Shown here: positions 1-8,513 of the stretch, in pieces | Layout: each line of letters begins with the position of its first letter | Position numbering within the stretch: position 1 is the first letter of the stretch | Source: Sorangium sp051521495 | GTDB lineage: Bacteria; Myxococcota_A; Polyangia; Polyangiales; Polyangiaceae | DNA length: 64,000 nt | NCBI RefSeq assembly: GCF_051521495.1 | Contig: NZ_CP150355.1 | Location: 5,642,001-5,706,000, forward strand | Direction of reading: 5' to 3' | Program-made: the position numbers and the translations under genes | The notes under the pieces: generated by a model | The model's database searches: none | Told to the model about the DNA's origin: nothing | What the model saw: the letters and a program-made list of their open reading frames with translations, nothing else

Positions 1-525
1 CGCGAGCAGGTACGGCGAGAAGATCACCGTCTTCCGGTGGTTCACGTCGAGCGTCACGACGCCCGACCGGCCGACCTCGCTGCCGGTCCCGGCCGTCGTG
101 GGGATCGCCAGCATCGGCGGGACGTTGGGCGTGATGAAGCGATCGCCGCCCGTGGCGTCGTCGTAGTCGACGAGCGGCCGATCGTGGTTCACGCCGAGGC
201 GAACGAGCTTGCCGACGTCGAGCGGCGAGCCGCCCCCGAGGGCGACGACGAGGTCGGCGCGGGCCTCGCGGAACGCGGCGACGCCGTCGTGCACGTTCTT
301 CTCGATGGGGTTGCCGAGCACGTCGTCGAAGACGGCCACCTCGAGGCCCGCCTTCCGCAGCGACGCGGCGACGGGCTCGAGCAGCCCCGAGCGGACGACG
401 CCCTTGTCCGTGACGACGAGCGCCCTCGCCGCCCCGAGCCGGCGCGCCTCGGCGCCTGTCTGCTCGACGACGCCGGCGCCGAAGAGGATGCGTGTGGGAA
501 AGCTCCAAACCGTGAATTGGCTCAT
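1..525 (-). CDS. Iron-containing (class III) alcohol dehydrogenase, partial at its C-terminus
   Basis: NAD(P)-dependent group III metal alcohol dehydrogenase. Only the N-terminal 175 residues lie in the window; the gene runs off the left edge. The translation begins MSQFTVWSFPTRILFGAG, a typical family start. It contains the nucleotide-binding motif VALGGGSPLDVGKLV and later AIPTTAGTGSEV, both hallmarks of the family; the iron-ligand His residues would lie beyond the edge. It starts 2 bp after the stop of the glutamine-synthetase-like gene, so the two are almost certainly co-transcribed. The pairing suggests oxidation of an alcohol or aldehyde linked to amine catabolism, but the substrate cannot be read from the sequence. 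Confidence 0.9.
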   Translation of the reverse strand, partial: MSQFTVWSFPTRILFGAGVVEQTGAEARRLGAARALVVTDKGVVRSGLLEPVAASLRKAGLEVAVFDDVLGNPIEKNVHDGVAAFREARADLVVALGGGSPLDVGKLVRLGVNHDRPLVDYDDATGGDRFITPNVPPMLAIPTTAGTGSEVGRSGVVTLDVNHRKTVIFSPYLLA

Positions 526-527
526 GA

Positions 528-1889
528 TCACACCGCCTCGAAGTAACGCTTCAGCTCCCAATCCGTGACCGCGCGCTCGTACTGCCGCACTTCCCAGTCG
601 CGCGTCAGGACGTAGTGGTCGACGAACCTCTCGCCGAGGATCTCGCGGGCCCTCTTGCTGCCCGAGAGCATCCGGGTCGCCTCGGCGAGCGTGCGGGGCA
701 GCGCGAGGCGCGACGACTCGGCGGACGACGCGTCTCCGGCGGCCTGCGCGGGCGGCTCGACGCCGTTCTCGATGCCGTAGAGCCCCGCGCCGAGGCACGC
801 GGCCATGGCGGTGTACGGGTTGATGTCCGCGGCCGTCTGCCGGTACTCGACGCGCGCGCCGGGCGTGCCGAGGCCGATGAGGCGGATCGCCGCCGTGCGG
901 TTCTCGACGCCCCAGCTGGCGGTGAGCGGGGCCCAGACGCCGGGCACGTACCGCTTGTAGGCGTTGATCGTCGGCGAGTAGATCGCCGTGAGCTCGGGCA
1001 TCAGCGCGATCTGACCACCGACGTAGTGGCGCAGCGCGGCCGGGATCCGATCGGGCGACGACGCGTCCTCGAAGACGTTCCGGCCGTCCTTCCAGAGGCT
1101 CTGGTGCAGGTGGCCGCTCGATCCGGGGAGATCGGCGTTCCACTTCGCCATGAACGTGACCGCGAGGCCGTGCTCGTGGGCGATCTGCTTCATGGCGACC
1201 TTGAAGAGGGCGGCCTTGTCCGCGGCGCGGAGCACGTCGTCGTAGCGGATCGCCGCCTCGTACACGCCCGGGCCGGTCTCGGTGTGCAGACCCTCGATCT
1301 CGACGTCGAAGGCCCGCATCTGGTCGAGGATGGCGGCCATGAGCTTCTTGTTCTGCCCCTCGCGGACCCACGAGTAGCCGAACATGCCGGGGCTGAGCGG
1401 CGTCAGGCCGGCGAACCGCTTCTCGTGCAGCGAGCGCGGCGTCTCCTCGAAGAGGAAGAACTCGAACTCGCACGAGAACTTCGCCGAGAACCCCATCCGC
1501 TCGCCCTTCGCGATGACGCTCCGGAGGAGCGAGCGCGGGCACGCGGGGTGCGGGCCGCCGCGCTCGTCGCGGAAGTCGGCGAGCATCGCGACGGTGCCCG
1601 GCTCCCACGGGATGTCGCGCAGCGTGCTCGGATCGAGGACGGCGTGCGCGTCCGGGTAGCCGGTGTGCCAGCCGGTGACCTTGGCGTTGTCGTAGAGGAC
1701 GTCGGCGATGTCCCAGCCGAAGATGACGTCGCAGAAGCCGAAGCCGCTGCCGAGGGCGCTCTTCAGCTTCTCGAGGGAGACGTACTTCCCGCGGAGGATG
1801 CCGTCGATGTCAAAGCCGCCGATCTTGGCGCGCGTGATGCCCCGCGCTTCCAGATCGGAGAGGAGCTTCTCGGAGGTCGAGGCGGTCAT
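528..1889 (-). CDS. Glutamine synthetase family protein (type I/III-like, possibly gamma-glutamyl-amine ligase)
   Basis: About 453 residues in the GlnA/PuuA superfamily, which ligates ammonia or an amine to glutamate using ATP. The beta-grasp N-terminal part includes RGKYVSLEKL. The catalytic domain shows CEFEFFLFEE, the conserved NADLPGSSGHLHQSL block (NxxxGSGxHxH-like) and the ATP/glutamate segment ENRTAAIRLIG, then ARVEYRQTAADINPYTAMAA. The start at 1889 (MTASTSEK) is preferred over an upstream in-frame ATG at 1949 because homologues begin with a short helix like LLSDLEARGI. The downstream iron alcohol dehydrogenase is separated by 2 bp. True GlnA is usually a stand-alone gene, so a role in amine or polyamine utilisation (gamma-glutamylation) is more likely; this is inference. 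Confidence 0.88.
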   Translation of the reverse strand: MTASTSEKLLSDLEARGITRAKIGGFDIDGILRGKYVSLEKLKSALGSGFGFCDVIFGWDIADVLYDNAKVTGWHTGYPDAHAVLDPSTLRDIPWEPGTVAMLADFRDERGGPHPACPRSLLRSVIAKGERMGFSAKFSCEFEFFLFEETPRSLHEKRFAGLTPLSPGMFGYSWVREGQNKKLMAAILDQMRAFDVEIEGLHTETGPGVYEAAIRYDDVLRAADKAALFKVAMKQIAHEHGLAVTFMAKWNADLPGSSGHLHQSLWKDGRNVFEDASSPDRIPAALRHYVGGQIALMPELTAIYSPTINAYKRYVPGVWAPLTASWGVENRTAAIRLIGLGTPGARVEYRQTAADINPYTAMAACLGAGLYGIENGVEPPAQAAGDASSAESSRLALPRTLAEATRMLSGSKRAREILGERFVDHYVLTRDWEVRQYERAVTDWELKRYFEAV

Positions 1890-1998
1890 GGGCCGCGACG
1901 ATAGCAGGGGAACGGGTCCGCATGGCAAGGACCGGCGAAAGGCGTGCAACGACCGCGCGACGCCCAGCCCCGTCTGGATGCGCGCGCCCAGCGCGCGC

Positions 1999-2622
1999 TC
2001 ACTTCACCCTGACGACCTCGATCGGGTAGCGCTCCGCGAGCGGCACGAGCACGCGCTCGACGAGCTCGCGGACGCGCGCGTAGCGCTGGTGGTTCGTCGC
2101 GGCCGGGTTGCGCTTCGAGTCGACGACGCCGATGCGGATGTCCAGCGTGCGCGCCTCCTCGACGCCCCCCGTCACGAACGCGTCCGGGTGCACCTTGTCG
2201 AGCTCGACGTTGAGCTCCGTCGCTTCCGGCGTCGCGCCGGCGAAGGTGACCTCCAGCGCCTCGCCCAGGCCGTTCAGCACGGCGTTCAGGTTCTCCACCG
2301 GGAACGGCTGGCGCGCGAGCCACGCGACGACCGCGCGGCGCGCGCCGCGCAGCGCCACGCTGACGACGAGCGCGATCGTGATCGGCGCGAGCACGAGGGC
2401 GCCGAGCGCGCGCGCGATCCCGGGGCTCGCGTCGCGGCCGAGCGCCCCGAGGAAGACGAGCAGGAAGACGCCCGAGGCGAGCGCCACGAGCGGGGGATCG
2501 GTGAGCACGCCCCACCGCGACGTCGACGCGTTCATCAGCCGCGTGAAGCGGGCCGACACGCTCTGATCGGCGCGCTGCTCCGCGGCAGCGCTCCCGTCAG
2601 CCAAGTCAGGCATCTCCAGCAT
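1999..2622 (-). CDS. Hypothetical membrane protein
   Basis: 207 residues with no family recognised. After about 40 polar residues there are two adjacent hydrophobic segments (LVALASGVFLLVFLGALG and ALVLAPITIALVVSVAL, about residues 45-90), followed by a soluble C-terminal domain of about 115 residues ending in VEVVRVK. The soluble part alternates helices and strands (FEVTFAGATPEATELNVEL-like pattern) and probably faces the cytoplasm. Its start overlaps the 3' end of the Ser/Thr kinase gene by 17 bp, so the two are translationally coupled. The coupling suggests the protein works with the kinase, perhaps as a membrane partner or substrate. Confidence 0.65.
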   Translation of the reverse strand: MLEMPDLADGSAAAEQRADQSVSARFTRLMNASTSRWGVLTDPPLVALASGVFLLVFLGALGRDASPGIARALGALVLAPITIALVVSVALRGARRAVVAWLARQPFPVENLNAVLNGLGEALEVTFAGATPEATELNVELDKVHPDAFVTGGVEEARTLDIRIGVVDSKRNPAATNHQRYARVRELVERVLVPLAERYPIEVVRVK

Positions 2623-4426
2623 CTCCGAGCATGCGCCAGAAAAACAGGCCGACGCCGAAGAGGAGCAGCACCCCGGCGACCCAGAACGACCGCACCGGCC
2701 CGAAGCTCAGCGCCCCGCCCGATTGCTTCATGATGAGGTCGGCCACCGTGACCACGCACGCGAACACGATGCAGGCCACGGGCAGCGCGAGCTGCTGGAG
2801 GAGGGTCGGCCCGCCGAGCGGCTTCGGGTCCGGCGGGCGCGGCCGCACGTCCGCCGGCGGACGCGCCGTCGGCCGGTACCTGCTCGACGGCATGTCCGAC
2901 AGCGGGCGCATCGCGGCCGGCGCTATCGAGGTCGTGCGCGGCGCGGCGCCGAGCGCCACCTCCAGCGGCGGCGGCGTGCTCTCGATCATTCCGCCCATTC
3001 CGCCCATTCCGCCCATTCCGCCGCGCGCGAGCATGCTCGGTGGGGCGCTCTCCATCCCGCCGCCGCGCGGCAGCGCGCCCACGGGCGTCGCCTCCGCGAA
3101 GCCGGCGCGCTCGTCCCTGGGGGCGCGGCCTCGCCCGCTCGTCGGCACGCTCTCCGGGACGAGCGCGCCCATGCCTCGGCCCGGCGGGCTCTGTGGCGCC
3201 TCGGGGAGATCCATCTCGAGCCCCGCCGAGTCCGAGGGCGGCGGCGGGCGCACGCTGCTCGCGGGGCCGTCCCGGCGCCCTCCCCTCGGCGCGCGCATCG
3301 AGACCGGGGCCACATCGAGATCGAGCTCGAGCGACCCGGCGTCGCTCGGCGTGTCGAGCCACACGTGCGCGGCGCGCTTGACGGGCGGGGCCGCGCGCAT
3401 CGACGACGACGGCGGCGGCGGCACGGAGTACGCATCGTCCTGCGCGGAGGTCCGCCCGAACGTGGGCGCGAGCCCCATCGCCGCCTCCAGCTCCGTCCAG
3501 AAGGCCTCGATGTCGCGCGTGCGGTCGCGCGGGCTCACCGCGAGCGCGCGCTCGAACACCGCGTCGACCTCGGGCGGGATGTTGGCGCCCTCGGCCCGGG
3601 GCGTGGGCCGGCGCTTCACGTCGAGCGCCGTCCCCATCATCGCCTGCGCCTCGCCATCGATCACCTGCCGCCCGACAAGCGCCTCGACCATGGTGAGCGC
3701 GAGACCCCAGACGTCGGTCCAAGTTCCCGCCTGCCCGAACCGCTTCGGCGCCCACTGCTCCGGCGCGCCGTACGCCGGCGAGAACGCGTTCAGCGGGTCG
3801 CCGTTCGTCACCCGTCCGACCGCCTGCTCGGCCAGCGTCTTCGCCTGCGCGATGCCGTAGTCGAGGATCTTGAGGCGCTCCGTCCCCTCTTGCGTCGTGA
3901 TGAAGATGTTCTCGGGCTTGAGGTCGCGGTGGATGATCGACACCGTGCCGCTCGGGCTCGGGAAGCGGTGCGCGCGCGCGATCGCCTGCGCGATGGGGCG
4001 CATCATCTTCATCAGCCTGTGGAGCGGGATCGGCGGCTCCCCCTTGAGCCTCCGTCGATCGATGACCTTGTCGAGCGACTCGCCCTCGAGCCACTCGAGG
4101 GCCAGGAAGGGGACGAACTCCCCTCGCTTCAGGTGCAGCACGTCGACGTGGAGCGGGCGGACGACCTCCGGGATCGAGGCCGAGAGCCGGAAGAGCAGCT
4201 GGGCTTCCTCGCGGAACTTCTCGAGGAAGAGCTGCCGCTCGCGCGGCGTCTTCGCCTCGGACACCTTCAGGCATTTCAACGCGACAGGCGCGCGAAAACC
4301 GGCGTGGATCGCGCGGTACACCACGCCGAATCCCCCCTCCGCGACCACCTGCTCGACGTGGAAATTACCCGCCTGCGTGGTCCCGACGATGCCGAAGACG
4401 TCGTCCGCCATGCTCACCTGAGCCAT
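2606..4426 (-). CDS. Membrane-anchored Ser/Thr protein kinase (PknB-like)
   Basis: 606 residues. The Hanks-type kinase domain covers roughly residues 20-300: Gly-rich loop AEGGFGVVY (29-37), ATP-binding Lys51 in VALK, catalytic HRDLKPEN (166-173), metal-binding DYG instead of DFG (189-191), and APE at 221-223. All catalytic residues are present, so it should be active. Residues 300-530 are Pro/Ser/Gly/Ala-rich linker with a run of MGG triplets. The C-terminus carries two hydrophobic segments (LALPVACIVFACVVTVADLI and SFWVAGVLLLFGVGLFFW). An in-frame ATG at 4411 is an alternative start. It lies upstream of, and overlaps, the two-TM hypothetical gene. Such kinases are abundant in myxobacteria; the target is unknown. 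Confidence 0.9.
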   Translation of the reverse strand: MAQVSMADDVFGIVGTTQAGNFHVEQVVAEGGFGVVYRAIHAGFRAPVALKCLKVSEAKTPRERQLFLEKFREEAQLLFRLSASIPEVVRPLHVDVLHLKRGEFVPFLALEWLEGESLDKVIDRRRLKGEPPIPLHRLMKMMRPIAQAIARAHRFPSPSGTVSIIHRDLKPENIFITTQEGTERLKILDYGIAQAKTLAEQAVGRVTNGDPLNAFSPAYGAPEQWAPKRFGQAGTWTDVWGLALTMVEALVGRQVIDGEAQAMMGTALDVKRRPTPRAEGANIPPEVDAVFERALAVSPRDRTRDIEAFWTELEAAMGLAPTFGRTSAQDDAYSVPPPPSSSMRAAPPVKRAAHVWLDTPSDAGSLELDLDVAPVSMRAPRGGRRDGPASSVRPPPPSDSAGLEMDLPEAPQSPPGRGMGALVPESVPTSGRGRAPRDERAGFAEATPVGALPRGGGMESAPPSMLARGGMGGMGGMGGMIESTPPPLEVALGAAPRTTSIAPAAMRPLSDMPSSRYRPTARPPADVRPRPPDPKPLGGPTLLQQLALPVACIVFACVVTVADLIMKQSGGALSFGPVRSFWVAGVLLLFGVGLFFWRMLGDAGDA

Positions 4427-4635
4427 AGCGCACGGCGCCGCGAGACCGAAGGGCGAAACCTAGTTTTGTTGTTCGAGCGTCCTCGCGGGTTCACCGGGCG
4501 CTCACCGGGCCATCGGGAGGGGCCGGGGTGACCAGATGGGCGTAGAGGACGGAGAAGGGAGCGAGGTCGGCCGTTCAACCGTTCAACGTGACGGCACGTG
4601 TCCGCAAGGCAGCCGCGCGGCCGGGGGGCGCCGGC

Positions 4636-4863
4636 TCAGCTCCGGAGGTGCGAGGAGGCGTCGCGGTGGGCCTTGTCCTCCTCCTGCAGGATCGAGAAGA
4701 CCAGCCCGGCGCCGATGATCGGCAGGAGCCAGACGAGCTGCGCTTGCCAGACCTTCTGCTTGGGCTCGTAAACGCGGCTCCGGAAGACGCGCACGGTGAC
4801 GTAGACCTGGAAAGCGAGGACCGCCGCGAGCGCGGTGCCGACGAGGATATCGAAGGGGGTCAT
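4636..4863 (-). CDS. Small two-helix membrane protein, PLDc_N-like
   Basis: 75 residues from MTPFDILV. Two hydrophobic helices are visible: TALAAVLAFQVYVTVRVF and AQLVWLLPIIGAGLVFSIL. The second resembles the WxLPIIGxxxY/F segment of the phospholipase D/cardiolipin synthase N-terminal (PLDc_N) family, and a charged tail EEDKAHRDASSHLRS follows. An in-frame ATG at 4890 gives a slightly longer form. The reading frame stays open upstream through the 33-bp repeat array to 5280, but the repeat-encoded part has no protein-like character and is not taken as coding. Function unknown beyond a small inner-membrane protein. Confidence 0.55.
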   Translation of the reverse strand: MTPFDILVGTALAAVLAFQVYVTVRVFRSRVYEPKQKVWQAQLVWLLPIIGAGLVFSILQEEDKAHRDASSHLRS

Positions 4864-4934
4864 GGGTGGGCCGCGGACCAGCGTAGCCATGAAGGGGCTC
4901 CCCGCAAGACAGCGGCGGCGTCCGCCGTCGCGCT

Positions 4935-5135
4935 TTCGTCCCGGCGGGCACGAGCCGACGCGCCGGCGGGTTCCGGCGGGCATGGAGCCGACGCACCGGC
5001 GGGTTCCGGCGGGCACGAAGCCGACGCGCCGGCGGGTTCCGGCGGGCATGGAGCCGACGCACCGGCGGGTTTCGGCGGGCATGGAGCCGACGCACCGGCG
5101 GGTCCCGGCGGGCATGGAGCCAACGCGCCGGCGGG
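4935..5135. repeat. 33-bp tandem repeat, about six copies
   Basis: Direct head-to-tail units built around the motif gagccgacgc-accggcgggt-tccggcgggcat, about six copies with scattered substitutions. There is no unique spacer between units. It lies upstream of the small membrane-protein gene. The unit is a multiple of three, so the minus frame stays open as an 11-residue repeat (VGSMPAGTRRC), which is probably incidental. Confidence 0.85.
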
Positions 5136-5232
5136 CGGGCAGCCCGATCGATACCGTCCACGGCTGTGTCACGTCGGGCACGGCCTGATGGTTGATGAGC
5201 CCGCGGGGCTCGGCGCTCACCGCGGCGTCGAA

Positions 5233-5655
5233 CGAGCGCTCCATCGACTTCGATCGCCTCCCGGAGGCGCCTCGCCGCATCCCAGCTCGCTCCGATCGCC
5301 TCCTGGCGGCACTCTAAAGTAAGACATCTTACTTCAATCGCCTCCCAGGGGCGCCTCGCCGCATTCCAACTCGTGCCGAGCGCCTGCCGGCGGCACTTTG
5401 GAGTAAGGCATCTTACTTCGATCGCCTCCAGGTGGCGCTTTGGAGTAAGGCATCTTACTCCGATCGCCTTCCCGGCGGCAGTTTGGAGTAAGACATCTTA
5501 CTTCTATCGCCTCCCAGGGGCGCCTCGCCGCATTCCAACTCGCCCCGAACGCCTCCCGGCGGCAGTTTGGAGTAAGGCATCTTACTTCGATCGCCTCCCG
5601 GTGGCGCCTCGCCGCATTCCAACTCGCGCCGAGCGCCTCCCGGCGGCACTCCTGC
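5233..5655. repeat. Mosaic array of two ~42-bp units with five 18-bp palindromes
   Basis: Unit A contains an 18-bp near-perfect palindrome (first copy aagtaagacatcttactt) followed by cgatcgcctccc. Unit B reads gcctcgccgcattccaactcg. Palindromes lie at 5317-5334, 5401-5418, 5443-5460, 5486-5503 and 5570-5587. Their spacings are 84, 42, 43 and 84 bp, so the order is A-B-A-A-A-B-A, with B and a degenerate A flanking. The AT-rich palindromes stand out sharply from surrounding GC-rich DNA. The array ends about 90 bp before the metallophosphoesterase-like start codon. It could be an operator array, a REP-type element family, or structured RNA. Confidence 0.8.
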
Positions 5656-5742
5656 CTCCCCTGCGACCCGCCGCCTGCCCGTTCTGACCGTATCCAGACA
5701 AGGGGGCAATCAGCCGGGCCTGATACCCTCGTCGGAGCGAGC

Positions 5743-5972
5743 ATGGCCCATGAGCGCGAGCACAGGTTGCGCGTCCTCCACATCTCGGATCTCCACGTGC
5801 GCGGACCGCGCGAGACGGAGGGCTGGCGCCGGCGGCGCGTGCTCGGTGGGGCGTGGGAGAGGAACCTCGATGATCTCGTGAAGGATGGGATCCCGATCGA
5901 TCTCGTCTGCCTCACGGGCGATGTCGCCGACCACGGGACCCCGGAGGAGTACGGGCCCGCGACGGAGTTCGT
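5743..5972 (+). pseudogene. Truncated calcineurin-like metallophosphoesterase N-terminus, frame-broken before STAND domain
   Basis: The frame starting at ATG 5743 (GGAGCG upstream) encodes RVLHISDLHVRGPRE and, 35 residues later, VCLTGDVADHGTPEEY. These are the first two metal-binding motifs (DxH and GD) of calcineurin-like phosphoesterases. The later motifs (GNHD, the second His block and GHxH) are absent: after about 75 residues the reading turns to nonsense, while a different frame immediately encodes VFVGRREELRCIAEALL of the STAND NTPase. The simplest reading is an internal deletion of roughly two-thirds of the phosphoesterase domain with a frame change, in what was one phosphoesterase-NTPase-TPR protein. 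The frame remains open as nonsense to 6300. Confidence 0.7.
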
Positions 5973-6068
5973 GGAAGCGTCTTCGTCGGGCGGCGAGAGG
6001 AGCTGCGATGTATCGCCGAGGCGCTCCTGCCCAGCGCCGGCGAGCGCAAGCCTGCAGCGATCTGCGCG

Positions 6069-7898
6069 GTGCAGGGGATGCCGGGCGTGGGCAAGTCGTA
6101 CCTCGCGGAGCAGTTCCGGATCGACAGGGCCGCCGACTTCCCGGGTGGGACGGTGCTCATCGCGCTCCAGCCGGAAGAGAGCCGCGCGGCGGATCCGCTC
6201 TCGACCGCCTTGCTCGGGCAGATCGCGGATCGGTTGTCCCTGCGCGCGCCGCCGGAGGAGATGGCTGCGCGCGTGCGCGACCGGCTGCGTGCGCCGCTGA
6301 CGCTCCTGCACGTGGAGAACGTGGACAGCGAGGCGGCGGCCGGCGCGGTCGCGCGGCTCGAGAGGTGGCTCCGGGGCTGTCCGATGATCGTGACAGGCCG
6401 CTACACGGGGCTCGGAAACGATGCAGGCTGGGCGCGCGTTCCGGTAGCGGAGCTCGACGAGGCGACGGCGCTGGAGCAGCTCGAGGCCGAGCTTCCGCCC
6501 GAGCGCGTGCGGGGCAAGACCGAGGAGCTCCGGCGTCTGGTGCGGGAGCTCGGACGCTTGCCGCTGGCGCTGCACCTCGCAGCCGGGTACTTGCGCGAGG
6601 GCGGATACGATGCGGGGACGTTCCTAGACGAGCTGCGGCGCAGCGGGTTCGATCTCGACCCGAACCATCCGGACGACAGGCTGCTCCGGGAGGATCCGCG
6701 GCGGGCGAATCTGCATCGGACGTTCTCGCTCTCGCTGGCGTTGCTCGGCAGGGAGCTCAGGCCTGACGCGGACGCGCTCGTCGCGGGGCTGCGCGCGCTC
6801 GGGCATGCGCCGCTCGGCGGGTTCGGGCGAAGCCTCGGTGCAGCGCTCGCCGGGCTCTCCGCCGTGGATTTTGGCCGGTTGATGAACGCAGCGGGAAAGC
6901 TCTCCCTGGTCATGCCGGCGGAGGAGCGGGAGGACGATGCCTGGCGGATCCACCCGCTGCTCGCGGCGTGGCTGCGACGGGGCGCGGAGGAGACCGCGGT
7001 GCTGCGTCGAATGACGGAATGGTTCGTGAAACGGCTGCGAGAGGAGGCAGAACAGCCGTGGAACGAGGTGACACGCGAAGCGGGGGCGCTCTCGGCATGG
7101 CTCGGTCGGGTGAGTGGAGACGATTTGGTGCGCGTGGAGCGGGCAGGGTCGCGGTACGCCATACAGAATGGCCCGTTCCACGTGTGGATGGAGTTCTGCG
7201 CGCGGGGGCTCAGGGCGCGAAGCGATCCAGAGGAACGGTCCGGCCTGCTCTGGACGCTGGCAAACGTGGCACTGCACACGGGCGCCATGGACAGGGCTTC
7301 AGAGGCGGCAGAGGAGAAATTGACGGTGGACCGGGCCAGGGGGGACGAGAGGGCGGCCGCGCTGGCCGCGGGATGTCGAGCTGACATCCTGGAGGCGTGC
7401 GGCCAGCTCGACGAGGTGCTGCGCATACGACGAGAAGAACAGCTCCCCGTCTACCAGCGGCTCGGGGATGTGCGCTCGCGCGCCGTGACCATGGGCAAGA
7501 TCGCCGACATTCTAGAGGCGCACGGCCAGCTCGACGAGGCGCTGCGCATACGACGAGAGGAAGAGCTTCCCGTCTACGAGCGGCTCGGGGACGTGCGCGA
7601 GCACGCCCTAACCATGAGCAAGATCGCCGACATCCTCCAGGCGCACGGCCAGCTCGACGAGGCGCTGCGCATTCGACACTACGAAGTGCTTCCCGTCTAC
7701 GAGCGGCTCGGCGCCACGCGGGACATTCTCATCGCGCGCGTGAAGGTTGCGCTCAACCTCCTCGCCCGCAACGCCCCTGGCGACCGAGGCGATGCCGCCG
7801 ATCTCCTCAAGCTCGCATACTCCGCCGCGATCGGCCTACGCATTCCGGAGGCCGACCAGATCCGCCGGCTCCAGCAGCACCACGGCCTTCCGGCCTGA
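6069..7898 (+). CDS. STAND-type NTPase with C-terminal TPR repeats (5' end damaged)
   Basis: NB-ARC/STAND ATPase. Walker A is MPGVGKSYLAEQF. Walker-B-like LTLLHVENVD, sensor-like MIVTGRY and the helical RLPLALHLAAGYL motif typical of NB-ARC follow. A winged-helix/helical region comes next, then C-terminal TPRs of 40 residues, three of them nearly identical (ADILEAHGQLDEALRIRREE type). The NTPase homology begins upstream of ATG 6069, with VFVGRREELR encoded from about 5976 in the same frame. No ATG is present there, so the true start has been lost or expression needs a frameshift from 5743. STAND proteins of this build (enzymatic N-domain, NTPase, TPR sensor) include antiphage Avs-like and other conflict systems. 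Function here is unproven. Confidence 0.8.
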   Translation: MQGMPGVGKSYLAEQFRIDRAADFPGGTVLIALQPEESRAADPLSTALLGQIADRLSLRAPPEEMAARVRDRLRAPLTLLHVENVDSEAAAGAVARLERWLRGCPMIVTGRYTGLGNDAGWARVPVAELDEATALEQLEAELPPERVRGKTEELRRLVRELGRLPLALHLAAGYLREGGYDAGTFLDELRRSGFDLDPNHPDDRLLREDPRRANLHRTFSLSLALLGRELRPDADALVAGLRALGHAPLGGFGRSLGAALAGLSAVDFGRLMNAAGKLSLVMPAEEREDDAWRIHPLLAAWLRRGAEETAVLRRMTEWFVKRLREEAEQPWNEVTREAGALSAWLGRVSGDDLVRVERAGSRYAIQNGPFHVWMEFCARGLRARSDPEERSGLLWTLANVALHTGAMDRASEAAEEKLTVDRARGDERAAALAAGCRADILEACGQLDEVLRIRREEQLPVYQRLGDVRSRAVTMGKIADILEAHGQLDEALRIRREEELPVYERLGDVREHALTMSKIADILQAHGQLDEALRIRHYEVLPVYERLGATRDILIARVKVALNLLARNAPGDRGDAADLLKLAYSAAIGLRIPEADQIRRLQQHHGLPA

Positions 7899-8246
7899 GC
7901 TCGCTGCTGGCCAGGCCCAAGCGCTCCCGAGGCGTCCGCGCGCGATGCTCGCCCCACGTCCGGGGAGCTCTCGCGCAGCTCCTCGAGGCCCGCGACGCCC
8001 GTCTTCGGGCTGGAAGCGGCTACCGAACCCAGTTGAGCCCGGGAGCATTCGGAGGTCAGAGGCACCCCTCTTCAGCGCGCACCGCGCTCGGCTCGGTGCC
8101 AGCGGGACAACTGAGGATAGGGTTGCGAACGGGTGGAGACCGCGAGGCCGCTCACGGGCTCGAGGTTCGCATCCAGTGCCCCGGCCGCCGGGCATGCTGC
8201 CGCTGTCTCCCGAGGGCTCATGGTATGCTCCGGCGGAGGGATCCCC
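7899..8246. other. Intergenic region, nothing recognised
   Basis: About 350 bp between the STAND/TPR gene and the toxin-antitoxin pair. No convincing ORF, RNA gene or strong hairpin was found. It presumably holds the promoter of the toxin-antitoxin operon just before 8235. Confidence 0.5.
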
Positions 8247-8513
8247 GTGCATGCATACAAGCTCAACGTGAACGTGGCCGATGACCACCGAGTAGCCGTC
8301 ACGCTTCCGGAGGACTTCCCTTCGGGACCGGCTGAGGTGATCGTCCTCGCCGTGGCGCCCAAGGAGCGCAAGCTCGTGCGGGTGCTTGGGTCGCTCTGCA
8401 GCGCGGCCCCACCCTCGGTCGAGGGAGACCCGGTCTCCGACGCGCTCGCAGAGCTCCGCGACGAGCGGGCTCGGCGTTTCGATGCGAGCGAGGAGCCAGA
8501 GACAGAAACGTGA
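8247..8513 (+). CDS. Probable antitoxin of a PIN-domain toxin-antitoxin pair
   Basis: 88 residues from a GTG start at 8247, with a good ribosome-binding site (GGAGGG at 8235-8240). An upstream in-frame ATG at 8220 lacks this spacing. The N-terminal part (AYKLNVNVADDHRVAVTLPEDFP) alternates like a beta-strand dimerisation domain such as AbrB/VapB types, and PAEVIVLAV follows. The C-terminal tail (SDALAELRDERARRFDASEE) is charged and helical, as expected of a toxin-wrapping antitoxin tail. Its stop overlaps the start of the PIN gene (GTGA overlap), the usual coupling. No named antitoxin family was recognised, so the call rests on context. Confidence 0.65.
   Translation: MHAYKLNVNVADDHRVAVTLPEDFPSGPAEVIVLAVAPKERKLVRVLGSLCSAAPPSVEGDPVSDALAELRDERARRFDASEEPETET

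Noticed and set aside
4935..5655. CRISPR-like repeats
   Set aside because: Units are in direct contact without unique spacers, and no cas genes are present; they are tandem repeats.
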